A stretch of 64,000 nucleotides of DNA from Leifsonia sp. Root4 (lineage in GTDB: Bacteria; Actinomycetota; Actinomycetes; Actinomycetales; Microbacteriaceae). Numbering within the stretch: the stretch's first letter is position 1; each line of letters starts with the position of its first letter. The translations under genes were made by a program, and so were the position numbers. The stretch covers positions 757,100-821,099 of the forward strand of contig NZ_LMDN01000001.1 in assembly GCF_001425085.1 (NCBI RefSeq), read 5' to 3'. The notes under the pieces are model-generated. The model did no database searches and was not told where the DNA came from. It worked only from the letters and a program-made list of their open reading frames with translations. Shown piece by piece: positions 43,084 through 60,337 of the stretch.

Positions 43084-44049
43084 TCACGCCAGTTCGCTGC
43101 GGAGCGGCGGAACGATGTCGAGCAGGATCTGCCCGATCACGGCGTTGGCGGTGACGCCGTCGAACTCGGCCTCCGGGTCGACGACGACGCGGTGCGCGAG
43201 GATGTGCTCGGCGAGCAGCTTGACGTCATCCGGGATCACATAGGAACGCTCGTGTGCGGCCGCCCACGTCTTGGCGGCCTTGGTCAGCGCCCGTGCCCCA
43301 CGCACGCTGACACCCATGCGCAGCTGGCTCGTCGTGCGGCTGGCCTCGACGATGCGGGCGATGTAGTCGAGCACGAGCGGGTTCACGAAGACGCCCCGGG
43401 CCAGGTCGCTCATGCCGACGAGGGCCTGCGGCGTGATGACGGGATTCACCGTCAGCTGCGCGGAGCTGGTGCCCTCGAGGATGCGGATCGTCGATGCGAG
43501 GTCGGGGTAGCCGAGGGAGGTCTTCATCATGAAGCGGTCGAGCTGGGCCTCTGGCAGCCGGTAGGTTCCCGCCTGCTCGATCGGGTTCTGGGTCGCGATC
43601 ACGAGGAACGGCGTTCCGGTGCTGCGCGTGATGCCGTCGACCGTGACCTTGCCCTCCTCCATCGCCTCGAGCAGCGCCGACTGCGTCTTCGGGCTCGCCC
43701 GGTTGATCTCGTCGGCGAGCACGATGTTGGCGAAGATCGGCCCGGAGTGGAACTCGAATTCGCCCCGCTTCTGGTCGTACACGGTGATGCCGGTCACGTC
43801 GCCGGGCAGCAGGTCCGGCGTGAACTGGATGCGCGAGTTCGTGCCGTGCACGGTCTGGCCCATGGCCCGCGCGAGCGAGGTCTTGCCCGTGCCGGGGAAG
43901 TCCTCGAGCAGCAGATGGCCCTCGCTGATCATCGCGGTGAACGCCAGCTCGATGACGTGACGCTTGCCGAGCACGACCGTCTCGACGTTCTCCACCATCG
44001 AGCGGAAGGTCGCGGCGAACCAGGCTGTCTGTTCGGGGCTGATTGTCAT
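43084..44049 (-). CDS. MoxR family AAA+ ATPase
   Basis: A 321-residue AAA+ chaperone-like ATPase. ATG 44049 has AGAAGG upstream. Motifs are Walker A DFPGTGKTSLA (~50-60), PGDVTGITVYD, Walker B IVLADEINRASPKTQSALLE, sensor 1 VIATQNPIEQAGTYRLPEAQ and the C-terminal lid with GVSVRGARALTKAAKTWA. It acts with the adjacent DUF58 protein. It is translated after the giant Ig-like gene, separated by 87 bp. Confidence 0.95.
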   Translation of the reverse strand: MTISPEQTAWFAATFRSMVENVETVVLGKRHVIELAFTAMISEGHLLLEDFPGTGKTSLARAMGQTVHGTNSRIQFTPDLLPGDVTGITVYDQKRGEFEFHSGPIFANIVLADEINRASPKTQSALLEAMEEGKVTVDGITRSTGTPFLVIATQNPIEQAGTYRLPEAQLDRFMMKTSLGYPDLASTIRILEGTSSAQLTVNPVITPQALVGMSDLARGVFVNPLVLDYIARIVEASRTTSQLRMGVSVRGARALTKAAKTWAAAHERSYVIPDDVKLLAEHILAHRVVVDPEAEFDGVTANAVIGQILLDIVPPLRSELA

Positions 44050-44136
44050 CGTGTTGTCGCCTTCTGAGGGATTCGTGTTGTCTGAGCTGTCGGTCGTGCG
44101 TGCTGTTCAAGTTGAAAGGTGCGGATGCCGCGCGCG

Positions 44137-47100
44137 TCAGCCACAGTCGAACTCGCCTCTGAGCGTTCCGCTCATCGGGTCGAAGCCCGTGGTCTGCGCG
44201 GCGACCCAGGCGAGGCTCCACGCGACCTTGCGCACCTTGGTCGCCTCGGCGGGCACGACGAGGTCGGCCGGAGCTTGGCGCCACTCGGCAGGCTCAGCGG
44301 GGATTTCCGGAACCGCGGGCTGCGCGGCCGTCGGGGGGACCGCCGGAATCGCCGGCGACCCGGTACCCGGAATCGGATTGCCCTCGGCATCCAGATCCGG
44401 CTCCACCGCCGGAACTTCTGGCGATCCTGGGTCGTACTCCACTGCATCCTTGCCTGGCACGCCCTCCTTGCCTGGGAAGTAGTACTCGTAGCCGGTGGAG
44501 CCGACCGTGGGCGCGGCGTTCTGGATTCCTCGACCGCCGACGGCGAAGGACAGGAGATTACCCGGAACGCACGCGGCGAGTCCGATCGGGTCGAGGGCGA
44601 GCTGCCAGGCCTTGTTCGATTCCGCAGCAGGAACGGCCGACGCCGGCCCACAGCGATCGGAGCTGCCCGAGACGCAGTACTTCACCGTGATGCCGGGGTC
44701 GGCGCCCCACACATCGCTCGGGTAGCCGCTGAACACGGCCTTGTAGCCGTTGGGCACGCGTTCGCTGCTCCTCGGCTCGCCGTCGATCGTGTAGCTGCCG
44801 TTCGATCCGCTGACGGTGTAGCTGTAGCCGGAGGGCGCCGCCGGCTGGTCCCAGGTGTACGTCGTGCCGAGCCCCTGCTGCGCGTAGCCGAAACCGTTCG
44901 AGAAGCAGACGTCGACGTTGTAGTTCGTGAAGGGCTTGAGGTCGCCGATCGTCGGGCTCGTCGAGCTGACGCTGCCGTTGCCGACGACCCTGAGGTTGCC
45001 TCCAGAGCCGTCGACCCGGCACACCGCGGAGCCCGGGGCGGGGGTCGCGATGTAGAGCAGCTGTGTGTCGCGCGCGCTGTTGTTGCTCGACCCACTGGCC
45101 GACGGCGCGGTGATGCTCCGCTCGCTGGCCGAAAGTTGGCCGCCGGCACTCACGCTCGGCGATCCGGCCACGCGCACGCTGACCGAGTTCTGCCTGTCGT
45201 TCGGGCCCGTTCCGCTCGGCCGCTCGAACCGGCTGAGCGGCTGGACCGTCAGCGTGTTCGGGCCGACGGGCAGCACGAGTGTGATCTTCGTCGATCCGCT
45301 GCCAGCGGATGACGCCGGGAACTCACGCCCGCCGACGAGGTAGGAGCGTGTCGACGGATCCGTGTTCTGGATGGTGATCTCGGCGACGCCCTGGTTGAGC
45401 GTCGTCTGAGCGGAGTCGTAGACGGGCTCGGCGGAGGCGGACCCCATTCCGGGAACCTCGTACGACCAGGCCGTCACTCCGACCGCGCCCTGCGAGCGAC
45501 CGGTCGCGTTGACCGCGCGCGCCTCGTACAGCGCCTTCTCGCCGTTCTTCACGCCGGTGATCGGCGGGCAGACTCCGCTGGCGTTGCAGTTGACCACGTC
45601 GGCGCCGCCACGGGTGACGACGAAGCCCTGCAGAGCCGGGTGCGCGGCGGTCGCGGCCCCCGGCGCGACAGCCAGCGTGAGCGTTCCGTCGCCGTATGCC
45701 ACCTGGGTGACGGCATCCGGAGCCCGCGGCAGGCCCTGCAGGTCGAGGGTCACCGAACCGTTGCGCTCGGCCGCGCTGCGCTTGCCCTGTGCGTCTTCGA
45801 CGACGAAGCTGGCCTGGCAGATGCCGCCAGGCGCGTCGCTCGACCAGTTGGCGCGAACCTGCGAGCTGCCCTCGGTGGAGAAGCTGACGCCGGCACAGCT
45901 GCCGACTGCGCTCACCGAGACCAGCTTGAGTGGGGTGTTCGGGAAGACGTTCGCCTCGCCCGGCGCACCGATCACGTCGATGACGCAGCTGCTGCCGGCG
46001 TTCTGGCTGCACTCCTGGGCAACGGTTCCACCCTTCGGCAGAGCACTCGGCGCTGGTCCGACGCGCAGCGAGAGCACGGCGGGCGGGGTGTTCGGGTGGC
46101 TGCTCAGCCGCACCGTCACCGGGTTCTCCAGGCCGGGAGTCGCGGTGTCGAGCGCCGTGACCGTGAGTTGCTCGCCGTCCTGCGTCACCGTGAACTGATC
46201 GGCAGCCTGGTCGATGGCGAAGACCAGCGAGCTCGGGTCGGCCTTGCCCTGCCACTGCACCATCTGCTTCAGGTCGTAGCTGACGGCGCCGGCGCCCGGG
46301 CTCGCGGTGATCGAGGAAGGACGCAGCTCGGGCTGCGGGTCCTTCGGCGTGACCTCGATCGGCACGACGAGGTGGGTGTAGTCGTCACCGCCGGCCAGGC
46401 GCACCGGAACGACGCAGGAGTCCGTCCAAGGCTGGCCCTCACCGGCTTCGTAGCCGATGCGGGTGCCGCTGCCCGCCTGGCAGCTGCCGCCGGGCCGCTG
46501 ACCGGATGCCGCGACGTCGCCGCGCCCGATCTCGAGCGTCTCGCCGGCCGGGATGGCGACGAGCGGAGCCATGTCGAAGCTCAGCGATTCGCCCTCCTTG
46601 ACCTTCTGCGGGGCGAGGTCCGGCTTGAGCGAGAGGATGACGTCCCGCACGGGCGGGATGCGCAGGAAGCCGTAACTGGTGACCTCGACGCCGGCGAAGT
46701 TGGTGCCGGTGAGGGCGAACGGCAGCAGCAGGCCGGCATCCGGTGCCTCACCGCTCAGCTTCCACCCGGATGCGCGCACGCCGTGCGGATCGCCCCAGAT
46801 GCTCAGGGTGAGGTCGTTGACGTCGCCCGCTGTCCACGACACCTTGCCGGTGACGACGTCGATGCCGGACTCGAACGTCGCTCGCTCGTCGAGGGTGACG
46901 ACGGTGTCAGCGATGACCGGGTGGTCGGGGATCGACGCGCGCAGGACCGTCATCACAATCAGGCCGACGCCGACGTCGCCGCGGCTGTTCTCCACGGTGT
47001 ATGTGAAGGCCATCGTGCCCGGCTCGGTTCCGGCCTTGAGCACGACCTCGTTGCCGCCGTCGCCGTTCACCGAGAGGATGTGGGCTGCGAGCTCCGCGTG

Positions 47101-50100
47101 CTCATCCGTGCCCTGCACCGCGTCGGGCAGCACCGCGGTCAGGCTGAGCTCCCCGCCCGTCGGGTCGATGTCGTTGGCTGCCGGGTGCAGCACGACCTGA
47201 CGGTCGGCGCCGGCCTGCACCTGCACATAGTCGCTGAACGTGATCGGGCTGGGGTCGGACTGCTCGTCGAGCACGCCGATCCGCACCGTGGCTGTTCCGG
47301 TGTCGCCCTGCGCGTCGCGCACGCGGTAGTCGAACTGCACGGGGCCACGGAAACCCTTGACGCTGCTGTAGACGATCGCGTCGCCGGCGGCCGAGATCGA
47401 GGCCGTTCCGCTGCTCGGCTGGCCGAGCACCCGGTCGAGCGACACCTCGTCGCCGTCCGGGTCGATGCCGAAGCTGTCGAAGGGGATGCGCACGGTCTCG
47501 CCGGAGAGCACGCGCCCGGTGAGCATGCGTGGCAACGGCTTCTGGTTCTCACCCTCCGGCGTCACGGTCACGGTGACGGCGGCGGTGTCGCTGAGCTCAG
47601 GGGAGCCGGCGATCGAGATGGAATAGCGCAGCTCGTAGTCGCCGGGCGTGCTCGGCGCCAGGTAGCGCAGCGTCGTGCCGGCGGCGAAGGCCAGCCCCTC
47701 GCCGGACTGGTTGACGATCGAGTCGGGGTTCAGCGTGATGCGGTTGCCGTCCGGTGCCAGGTCGTTGGCGAGCACAGGAATGTCGATCTGCGTCCCCGCG
47801 CGCACGCGGATGCTGTCGCCGACCGCGATCGGCGGCTGCGGCGTGGGCGCCGGGAGCAGGTAGACGCTGGCCTCGCCCTGGGTCTGGTAGCGCGGATCTC
47901 CCGTGCCGTCCGAGACGGTGTACGCGACGACTCCGAGCAGTCCCGGCTGCTCATCGGCCGTCGTCCCGCGCATGCGCAGCAGCTTCTGGCCGACGACGCT
48001 CACCTCGAGCGCGGCTCCGGGTTCCGGGCGCGGCAACGGGTCGCTCACGAGCAGCACCCGGCCGGCCGGGTTCGACACGGCGGTGAACACGTCGACGCTG
48101 GCATCGGCCTTGGGCCGCACGAACACGGTCACGGGCGCGGTGCTGAGGCTGGCGGCATCCCGGGCCAGCACGGTCACTCGGACGAAGGAGGCGACCTCGC
48201 CGACGGCGTCGGCGACCGAGTAGCGCACGATGTAGTCGCCGGGGTTCGTCGCGCTGAAGTCGAGGGTCGATGCGCCGCTGTTCACACTGACGGCCACGCC
48301 CTGCGCGGTCGGCGGCGCGGTCGCCGAGACGATCCGGTAGCTGCCGGAGACGCCGTCGAGGTACGAACTCGGGTCGACCGTGAGCGATTCACCGACGGCC
48401 GTGGTGAGGGCGAACGGGGTCGCGACGAGGCGCGGCGACGGTGTGACGAGCAGCGTGAGCGTCTTCTCTGCCGTTGCGCCCCTGGTGTCTGAGACGGTGA
48501 CGAGGATCGACACGGTGAGCGGCTCTGCGAGTGCGGGATTCGGATGCCGGTACACGACCTCGCCGGCCTGCGTCGTTCCGACGCTGCCGACGCCGCTCTG
48601 GTTGACCGCAGAGGAGACGAACAGCGGGTCGCCGTCCGGGTCGACCCAGCCGGGGAGCACGGGCACGGTGACAGTTCCGCCCGGCGCCAGCTCCGGCGTC
48701 GGCCAGGCCGCCAGGCAGCGTTCCGTTCCGCACCAGACGGGTGCCTCGTTGCTGAGCTGGTCGCGCACCGTGAGCGTGACGGTGGTCGGTTCCGAGTTCA
48801 GGCCGTCGGCGCGGGTGCCGTCGGTGACGCCATAGCTGAAACTCGCGCTGCCCTGCGCATCGGCCGGGACACGCACGGCGATGCTCTGCGACTGCTCGGT
48901 GAGGCTCACGGTTCCGAACTCGGCCGGCAGCCCGGTGATGGAGCCCGGCACGACGGTGAGCACGTCGGCGTTCGGATCATGGTCGTTCAGCAGCACCGGG
49001 AGCATCACGAGAGCACCTGCCCGCACTCCGAAGTTGTCCGGCTCTGCGACGGGCGGCTTCGGGTCGAGGACCTCGGCCGTCTGCTCCTCTTCCGCGCTGC
49101 TCTGTTCCTGCTCGGCAGAGAGCACACCCCAGTCCTGCGAGCTCGGCACGAGGGCGCCGTCCGGCAGCGTCCACACCCAGCCGCTCTGGGTGTCATTCAG
49201 AATCAGCCTGGCACCGTTGCTCTGGAACACCGGCTGCGCGTCGTCGCTCAGCGTCTGCTCGCCGAAGTCGAGCGGGAGCTCACCGCCGTCGCTCGTCCAC
49301 ATCGTGCCATCGGAGGTGCCGCTCGGCAGCCAGGCGGCATAGCTCTGCCCGCGGAACACGGTGGGTTTGGCCGGGACGCCGAGCCGCGGCGATGCGGCGC
49401 CCTCCGGCTCGCCGAGAACCCGATCGAGCGAGCCGTCGGCGATGCTGACGCTGAGCAGGCCGCGGTCATCGGCGATGTGGAGCACGCGGCCGCTCGTGCT
49501 CGGTTGCTGCAGCACGAAGAGATCCGTGACGAGCGGGTCGATGGGCGCGGCGCGTCCACGCAGCCAGAGCGCGTTCCCATCCTCGGATGCCAGCGCCCAG
49601 TCGTCGCCCACGAGGCTGAGCTGCGGGGAGCCCTCCGTCGGACCGTCGGCGACGGGGTCGACACCGGCGACGGCGGCGTCCGCGATCGCATAGCGCAGAA
49701 CGCTCTGATCGGCCGATGAATAGCTGACGAGGGTGCCGTTGTCGCTGATCGCGATGGCGTCGGAGCGGTAGAAGCGGCGCTCTTGCCCAGGCTCGACCTC
49801 ATCGGCGGCGTAGGGGTCGACGGCGAGCGGAACGGCAGCGGCCCCGTCGCTGATCCGGGCGACGTAGACGCTGCCCGTGCTCGTGCGGTAGGCGATGGTG
49901 TCGCGCGAACTGACGACCTGCACCGTGCCGGCAGGGGTGTGGCCGAACTCCGAACTCGTGGCGTCGAGGTCGACCGGACGGACCGCGTCGATGTCGACGA
50001 GTTGTTCGTTGTTCTGTGCGAGGAGGAGGGTGTGCTTGTCGTTCTGGGCCAGGCCGCTCGGGTTGCGCACCGTCTTGATGGTGTCGAGCTCGCCGAGTTC

Positions 50101-50292
50101 GGTGTTCACGCGGGCGTAGCGGTTGCCGTCGCCGCTCTGCAACGCCCAGATCGAGGCGTCGTTCACCGGGGTCTGCTTCACGTCGAAGCCGGCCGCGACG
50201 ACCGCCGCGCCTACGAGCACGGCACCGATGACGCCGACGGCGATGCCCTGGAAGACCGCCCTGGGCATACGACGACGCGCGGCGCGGGTCAC
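44137..50292 (-). CDS. Giant Ig/cadherin-like surface protein with N-terminal propeller
   Basis: A 2,051-residue single-pass protein. GTG 50292 is assumed; ATG at residue 9 is possible. One N-terminal helix (~14-35, GIAVGVIGAVLVGAAVVAAG) leads to a beta-propeller-like domain (~45-370; VYVARISDG, LLSVSIADGSLDRVLG). Tandem ~95-residue Ig/cadherin-like modules follow, with VLLNDHDPNADVLTV, DIPVLANDLAPDGNRITL and IPFDSFGIDPDGDEV, and later fibronectin-III-like modules and Cys-rich ends. The C-terminus ends with Cys (GEFDCG). It lies between the kinase and moxR genes and is probably an extracellular stalk or sensor held by the membrane. In the module its role is not known. Confidence 0.85.
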   Translation of the reverse strand: MTRAARRRMPRAVFQGIAVGVIGAVLVGAAVVAAGFDVKQTPVNDASIWALQSGDGNRYARVNTELGELDTIKTVRNPSGLAQNDKHTLLLAQNNEQLVDIDAVRPVDLDATSSEFGHTPAGTVQVVSSRDTIAYRTSTGSVYVARISDGAAAVPLAVDPYAADEVEPGQERRFYRSDAIAISDNGTLVSYSSADQSVLRYAIADAAVAGVDPVADGPTEGSPQLSLVGDDWALASEDGNALWLRGRAAPIDPLVTDLFVLQQPSTSGRVLHIADDRGLLSVSIADGSLDRVLGEPEGAASPRLGVPAKPTVFRGQSYAAWLPSGTSDGTMWTSDGGELPLDFGEQTLSDDAQPVFQSNGARLILNDTQSGWVWTLPDGALVPSSQDWGVLSAEQEQSSAEEEQTAEVLDPKPPVAEPDNFGVRAGALVMLPVLLNDHDPNADVLTVVPGSITGLPAEFGTVSLTEQSQSIAVRVPADAQGSASFSYGVTDGTRADGLNSEPTTVTLTVRDQLSNEAPVWCGTERCLAAWPTPELAPGGTVTVPVLPGWVDPDGDPLFVSSAVNQSGVGSVGTTQAGEVVYRHPNPALAEPLTVSILVTVSDTRGATAEKTLTLLVTPSPRLVATPFALTTAVGESLTVDPSSYLDGVSGSYRIVSATAPPTAQGVAVSVNSGASTLDFSATNPGDYIVRYSVADAVGEVASFVRVTVLARDAASLSTAPVTVFVRPKADASVDVFTAVSNPAGRVLLVSDPLPRPEPGAALEVSVVGQKLLRMRGTTADEQPGLLGVVAYTVSDGTGDPRYQTQGEASVYLLPAPTPQPPIAVGDSIRVRAGTQIDIPVLANDLAPDGNRITLNPDSIVNQSGEGLAFAAGTTLRYLAPSTPGDYELRYSISIAGSPELSDTAAVTVTVTPEGENQKPLPRMLTGRVLSGETVRIPFDSFGIDPDGDEVSLDRVLGQPSSGTASISAAGDAIVYSSVKGFRGPVQFDYRVRDAQGDTGTATVRIGVLDEQSDPSPITFSDYVQVQAGADRQVVLHPAANDIDPTGGELSLTAVLPDAVQGTDEHAELAAHILSVNGDGGNEVVLKAGTEPGTMAFTYTVENSRGDVGVGLIVMTVLRASIPDHPVIADTVVTLDERATFESGIDVVTGKVSWTAGDVNDLTLSIWGDPHGVRASGWKLSGEAPDAGLLLPFALTGTNFAGVEVTSYGFLRIPPVRDVILSLKPDLAPQKVKEGESLSFDMAPLVAIPAGETLEIGRGDVAASGQRPGGSCQAGSGTRIGYEAGEGQPWTDSCVVPVRLAGGDDYTHLVVPIEVTPKDPQPELRPSSITASPGAGAVSYDLKQMVQWQGKADPSSLVFAIDQAADQFTVTQDGEQLTVTALDTATPGLENPVTVRLSSHPNTPPAVLSLRVGPAPSALPKGGTVAQECSQNAGSSCVIDVIGAPGEANVFPNTPLKLVSVSAVGSCAGVSFSTEGSSQVRANWSSDAPGGICQASFVVEDAQGKRSAAERNGSVTLDLQGLPRAPDAVTQVAYGDGTLTLAVAPGAATAAHPALQGFVVTRGGADVVNCNASGVCPPITGVKNGEKALYEARAVNATGRSQGAVGVTAWSYEVPGMGSASAEPVYDSAQTTLNQGVAEITIQNTDPSTRSYLVGGREFPASSAGSGSTKITLVLPVGPNTLTVQPLSRFERPSGTGPNDRQNSVSVRVAGSPSVSAGGQLSASERSITAPSASGSSNNSARDTQLLYIATPAPGSAVCRVDGSGGNLRVVGNGSVSSTSPTIGDLKPFTNYNVDVCFSNGFGYAQQGLGTTYTWDQPAAPSGYSYTVSGSNGSYTIDGEPRSSERVPNGYKAVFSGYPSDVWGADPGITVKYCVSGSSDRCGPASAVPAAESNKAWQLALDPIGLAACVPGNLLSFAVGGRGIQNAAPTVGSTGYEYYFPGKEGVPGKDAVEYDPGSPEVPAVEPDLDAEGNPIPGTGSPAIPAVPPTAAQPAVPEIPAEPAEWRQAPADLVVPAEATKVRKVAWSLAWVAAQTTGFDPMSGTLRGEFDCG

Positions 50293-50311
50293 TGGCGCAC
50301 TCCGGCCCGCA

Positions 50312-51460
50312 TCAGATTAGTCCCAGCATTGCCATGGCACCGACGCTCAGGCCCACCCCGACGACGACCGCCGCCCCGAGCTTCAGCCAGAGGTGCGCAC
50401 CGGTCGCGCCGTTCTGGGTGCTGCCGTCGTCGCTCGGCTGTGCCGTCACCGAGCGGGGTCTGGCCGCCCGGGCGCGCGCCCTCGCACGAGCGCGGGCGCG
50501 GGAGTCGTCGACGAGGACGGAGGCGACGACGGGCTCGCGCACGACCGTGTTGGCGAAGTCGATCGGGGCGCCGGCCGATGCCCATTCGTCGATGGCCACC
50601 TCGAGCGCCGTCGGGGTCAACCCGATCTCGGCCTGGATGGCGCGCAGCATCTCGGCGCACTCGAGCAGGCTCGCCGGGCGCTTGCGCGGGTCGGAGCTCA
50701 TCATGCGTGAGAGCGCCGTTTCGAGACTGGCCGGAACGTCGGCGCGGTTGATCGGCGTGTACTTGGCGCGCCGGATCCGCTGGCGCAGCTGCTCGGTCGT
50801 CACCTTGCCGCCGTCGGCGGGCTCGAAGGGCGTGCGCCCGGCGAGGAGCGAATAGAGCGTCGCCCCGAAACCCCAGACCTCGCTGGCGATGGTTCCGGTG
50901 GTGCGCTCCTCGACCACCTCCGGTGCGCTCCACGGAACGCTCATCGCGAAGAGTTCTGCGGAGCTCGAGTGCGAGAGCGAGCTGGCGATGCCGAAGTCGC
51001 TCAGCACGGCCGCCCCGTATGCCGTTGCGAGAATATTTGACGGTTTGATGTCGCGGTGCAGCACTCCCGCCCGATGCGCGGTCTCCAGCGCGCTGGCGAT
51101 GCGCACTCCGACGTCGAGTGCATCGGTCGTGGTGAACGGCGTGCGTCGGAACCGGCCGGCCGGGCCGCTCGGGCAATACTCCATCACGAGGTACGGCCGG
51201 CCATCGGCGGAGATGCTGGCGGAGTAGACGGTGAGGATCGACGGGTGCGAGCTGAGCCTGGCCATCACGTCGGCCTCGGCGTTGAACATGCGCAGCACCT
51301 CGGCGTCGACGACGCTCTGCAGCAGCACCTTCACGGCGACGGAACGGCGCGGCAGGTTCTGCTCGAACAGGAACACATCGGCGAAACCGCCGGCGCCGAG
51401 CGGGCGAACGTAGTTGTACCCGGAGAGCACAGGAGGAGTCGATGGCAGCCGACTGGCCAT
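50312..51460 (-). CDS. Transmembrane Ser/Thr protein kinase
   Basis: A 382-residue Hanks-type kinase. ATG 51460 with an AGGGGA ribosome site gives MASRLPSTPPVLSGYNYVRP; ATG 51499 is an alternative, near a TAGGCT hexamer (51510-51515) that may be the promoter -10. The kinase domain has LGAGGFADVFLFE, VAVKVLL, HRDIKPSNIL and DFGIAS; the activation region has FAMSVPWSAPEV. After the domain come an Arg/Ala repeat (RARARARARAA) and one C-terminal helix (LGAAVVVGVGLSVGAMAML) with no outer sensor. Likely phosphorylates FHA and DATRIV proteins of the cluster. Confidence 0.93.
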   Translation of the reverse strand: MASRLPSTPPVLSGYNYVRPLGAGGFADVFLFEQNLPRRSVAVKVLLQSVVDAEVLRMFNAEADVMARLSSHPSILTVYSASISADGRPYLVMEYCPSGPAGRFRRTPFTTTDALDVGVRIASALETAHRAGVLHRDIKPSNILATAYGAAVLSDFGIASSLSHSSSAELFAMSVPWSAPEVVEERTTGTIASEVWGFGATLYSLLAGRTPFEPADGGKVTTEQLRQRIRRAKYTPINRADVPASLETALSRMMSSDPRKRPASLLECAEMLRAIQAEIGLTPTALEVAIDEWASAGAPIDFANTVVREPVVASVLVDDSRARARARARARAARPRSVTAQPSDDGSTQNGATGAHLWLKLGAAVVVGVGLSVGAMAMLGLI

Positions 51461-51577
51461 AACTGCGTCCCCTTCCCTCGCGGCACTCGGCCGAGACATA
51501 TGCCCCTCTAGCCTAAATTACCCTCGGGCCGATCGCCGACGCCCCGAACACGCGCCATGTCGGCCCCGGCGCGGATG

Positions 51578-51624
51578 CAGAAAGGCTCCGAATGCCGCGT
51601 GAAGCGGCATCCGGAGCCTTTCTG
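51578..51624 (-). terminator. rpoC terminator hairpin
   Basis: Arms 51578-51598 and 51604-51624 are complementary over 21 bp with one position that forms a G-U pair in the minus-strand transcript, and a 5-base loop. It lies about 30 bp after the rpoC stop (51655). No T-run is present. It separates rpoC from the kinase cluster. Confidence 0.75.
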
Positions 51625-51654
51625 GTGACGTTTTACACGCCAGGCTGCTACAAA

Positions 51655-55578
<3,924 letters not shown>

Positions 55579-55591
55579 CTAAAAGCCAGCC

Positions 55592-59080
<3,489 letters not shown>

Positions 59081-59228
59081 GGAAATAACCTCCGTGGACC
59101 CCGTCGGGTCGTTACGATCAGTAAGGAGAACTCCGCAGACGCTATGTGCGTGGCGCCTGAATGAAATCAGGAGACACAAGGCCGACCGCAATATGAAGGC
59201 ATAGTTATGTCTGGGAGCGCAAAGAACA

Positions 59229-59257
59229 AGCATACGGCTTTTGACGCGCCGTGTCCA
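59229..59257 (-). promoter_or_regulatory. rpoBC promoter (SigA-type)
   Basis: On the minus strand TGGACA (59257-59252) and TATGCT (59234-59229) are separated by 17 bp, a close match to the vegetative consensus TTGACA-17-TATAAT. It predicts a start near 59222 and an untranslated leader of ~140 bases before the TTG at 59080. The divergent gene at 59325 has its own -10 hexamer. Confidence 0.7.
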
Positions 59258-59324
59258 GCCAAATCTTGACCTGATTTCGATTCTCCGGTATAACGGCGCG
59301 TCGCGGCCTCGTTACGCTGGACAC

Positions 59325-60200
59325 ATGAGTTCACGGCGCGGCAACGACGACATCCCGAGCGTGAAGCTCGCCCTCAGCGGGCACAGAGCCGAGATCACCC
59401 CCGATTCCTACGTCGAGGGCGCCTACCAGCTCGTTGTCGACGGGACACCGCAGTCCCACGTGAACATGGAGGACCCCAGCGAACTGTTCTTCGAGTACAT
59501 CCAGCGCATGGGCCACGTGATCGACCTGATCGGCGACCCGGGTGAACCGATCACGGCGGTGCACCTCGGCGCCGGCGCACTCACCCTCCCCCGTTACGTC
59601 GAGGCGACCAGGCCCGGCTCCCGCCAGCAGGTCGTCGAGATCGAGAGCGACCTCGTCGACCTCGTGCGCTCCGCGCTGCCGTGGTCGAAGCGGGCTCAGA
59701 TCCGCGTGCGCCACGGCGATGCCCGCGAGGTGCTCGGCAAGCTGCCGCCGGGGCTGCGTGGCACCGTCGACCTCATCGTCATCGACATCTTCTCCGGAGC
59801 GCGCACCCCGGCCCACGTGACCAGCCGCGAGTTCTACGCCCTCGCAGCACCCCTGCTCTCGCCGCGCGGCGTCATGGTGGTCAACATCGCCGACGGTCCC
59901 GGCTCCGCCTTCGCCAAGGCGCAGGCGGCGACGTTGCGCTCCGTGCTGCCGAACGTGATCGCGATGGCCGAGGCGCAGGTGCTCAAGGGCCGCCGTTTCG
60001 GCAACTTCGTGTTCGTGGCCGCGCCGAACCCCATCGACACGGACTGGCTGCCCCGGCTGCTCGCGGGCGGGCCGCACCCGGCCAAGGTGATCGACGGCAG
60101 GGAACTCGACGCCTTCGCGAACGCCGGAACCGTCGTGACGGATGCCACGGCGATCGCGTCACCGCTGCCGGAGCGCACGATCTTCCAGCTGAAGCGCTAG
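59325..60200 (+). CDS. Spermidine synthase-like SAM-binding protein
   Basis: A 291-residue class I Rossmann-fold protein. ATG 59325 has TACGCT ending 6 bp before it and no ribosome site, so it is probably leaderless. Motifs are ITAVHLGAGALTLPRYV (SAM/dcSAM loop), QVVEIESDLVDLVR, VRHGDAREVL and DLIVIDIFSG. The Y/H-rich aminopropyl-binding residues of true spermidine synthases are not obvious, so it may be a paralogous methyltransferase-like protein of the type widely annotated in actinobacteria. It is divergent from rpoB. A hairpin at 60222-60277 ends the transcript. Confidence 0.85.
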   Translation: MSSRRGNDDIPSVKLALSGHRAEITPDSYVEGAYQLVVDGTPQSHVNMEDPSELFFEYIQRMGHVIDLIGDPGEPITAVHLGAGALTLPRYVEATRPGSRQQVVEIESDLVDLVRSALPWSKRAQIRVRHGDAREVLGKLPPGLRGTVDLIVIDIFSGARTPAHVTSREFYALAAPLLSPRGVMVVNIADGPGSAFAKAQAATLRSVLPNVIAMAEAQVLKGRRFGNFVFVAAPNPIDTDWLPRLLAGGPHPAKVIDGRELDAFANAGTVVTDATAIASPLPERTIFQLKR

Positions 60201-60221
60201 CCCGCCTGCGCAACTTCCGAT

Positions 60222-60277
60222 GAGAGCGGTCAAATGGCCGCTTCCACACCGTGAAAAGCGGCCATTTGACCGCTCTC
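60222..60277 (+). terminator. Long hairpin after the spermidine synthase-like gene
   Basis: Bases 60222-60243 are the exact reverse complement of 60256-60277 (22-bp perfect stem, 12-base loop), beginning 22 bp after the stop at 60200. No T-run follows. It would terminate the upstream gene and insulate the lipoprotein gene that starts at 60338. Confidence 0.7.
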
Positions 60278-60337
60278 AATGGACTCTGGATTCGGTGGGC
60301 GCGAGAGCGCAGACTGGACCCGACGGTGGGAGGACCG

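Noticed and set aside
59081-59233. Extended rpoB N-terminus from ATG 59233
   Set aside because: The extension contains the promoter -10 and lacks a ribosome site; TTG 59080 has GGAGG and a conserved start.
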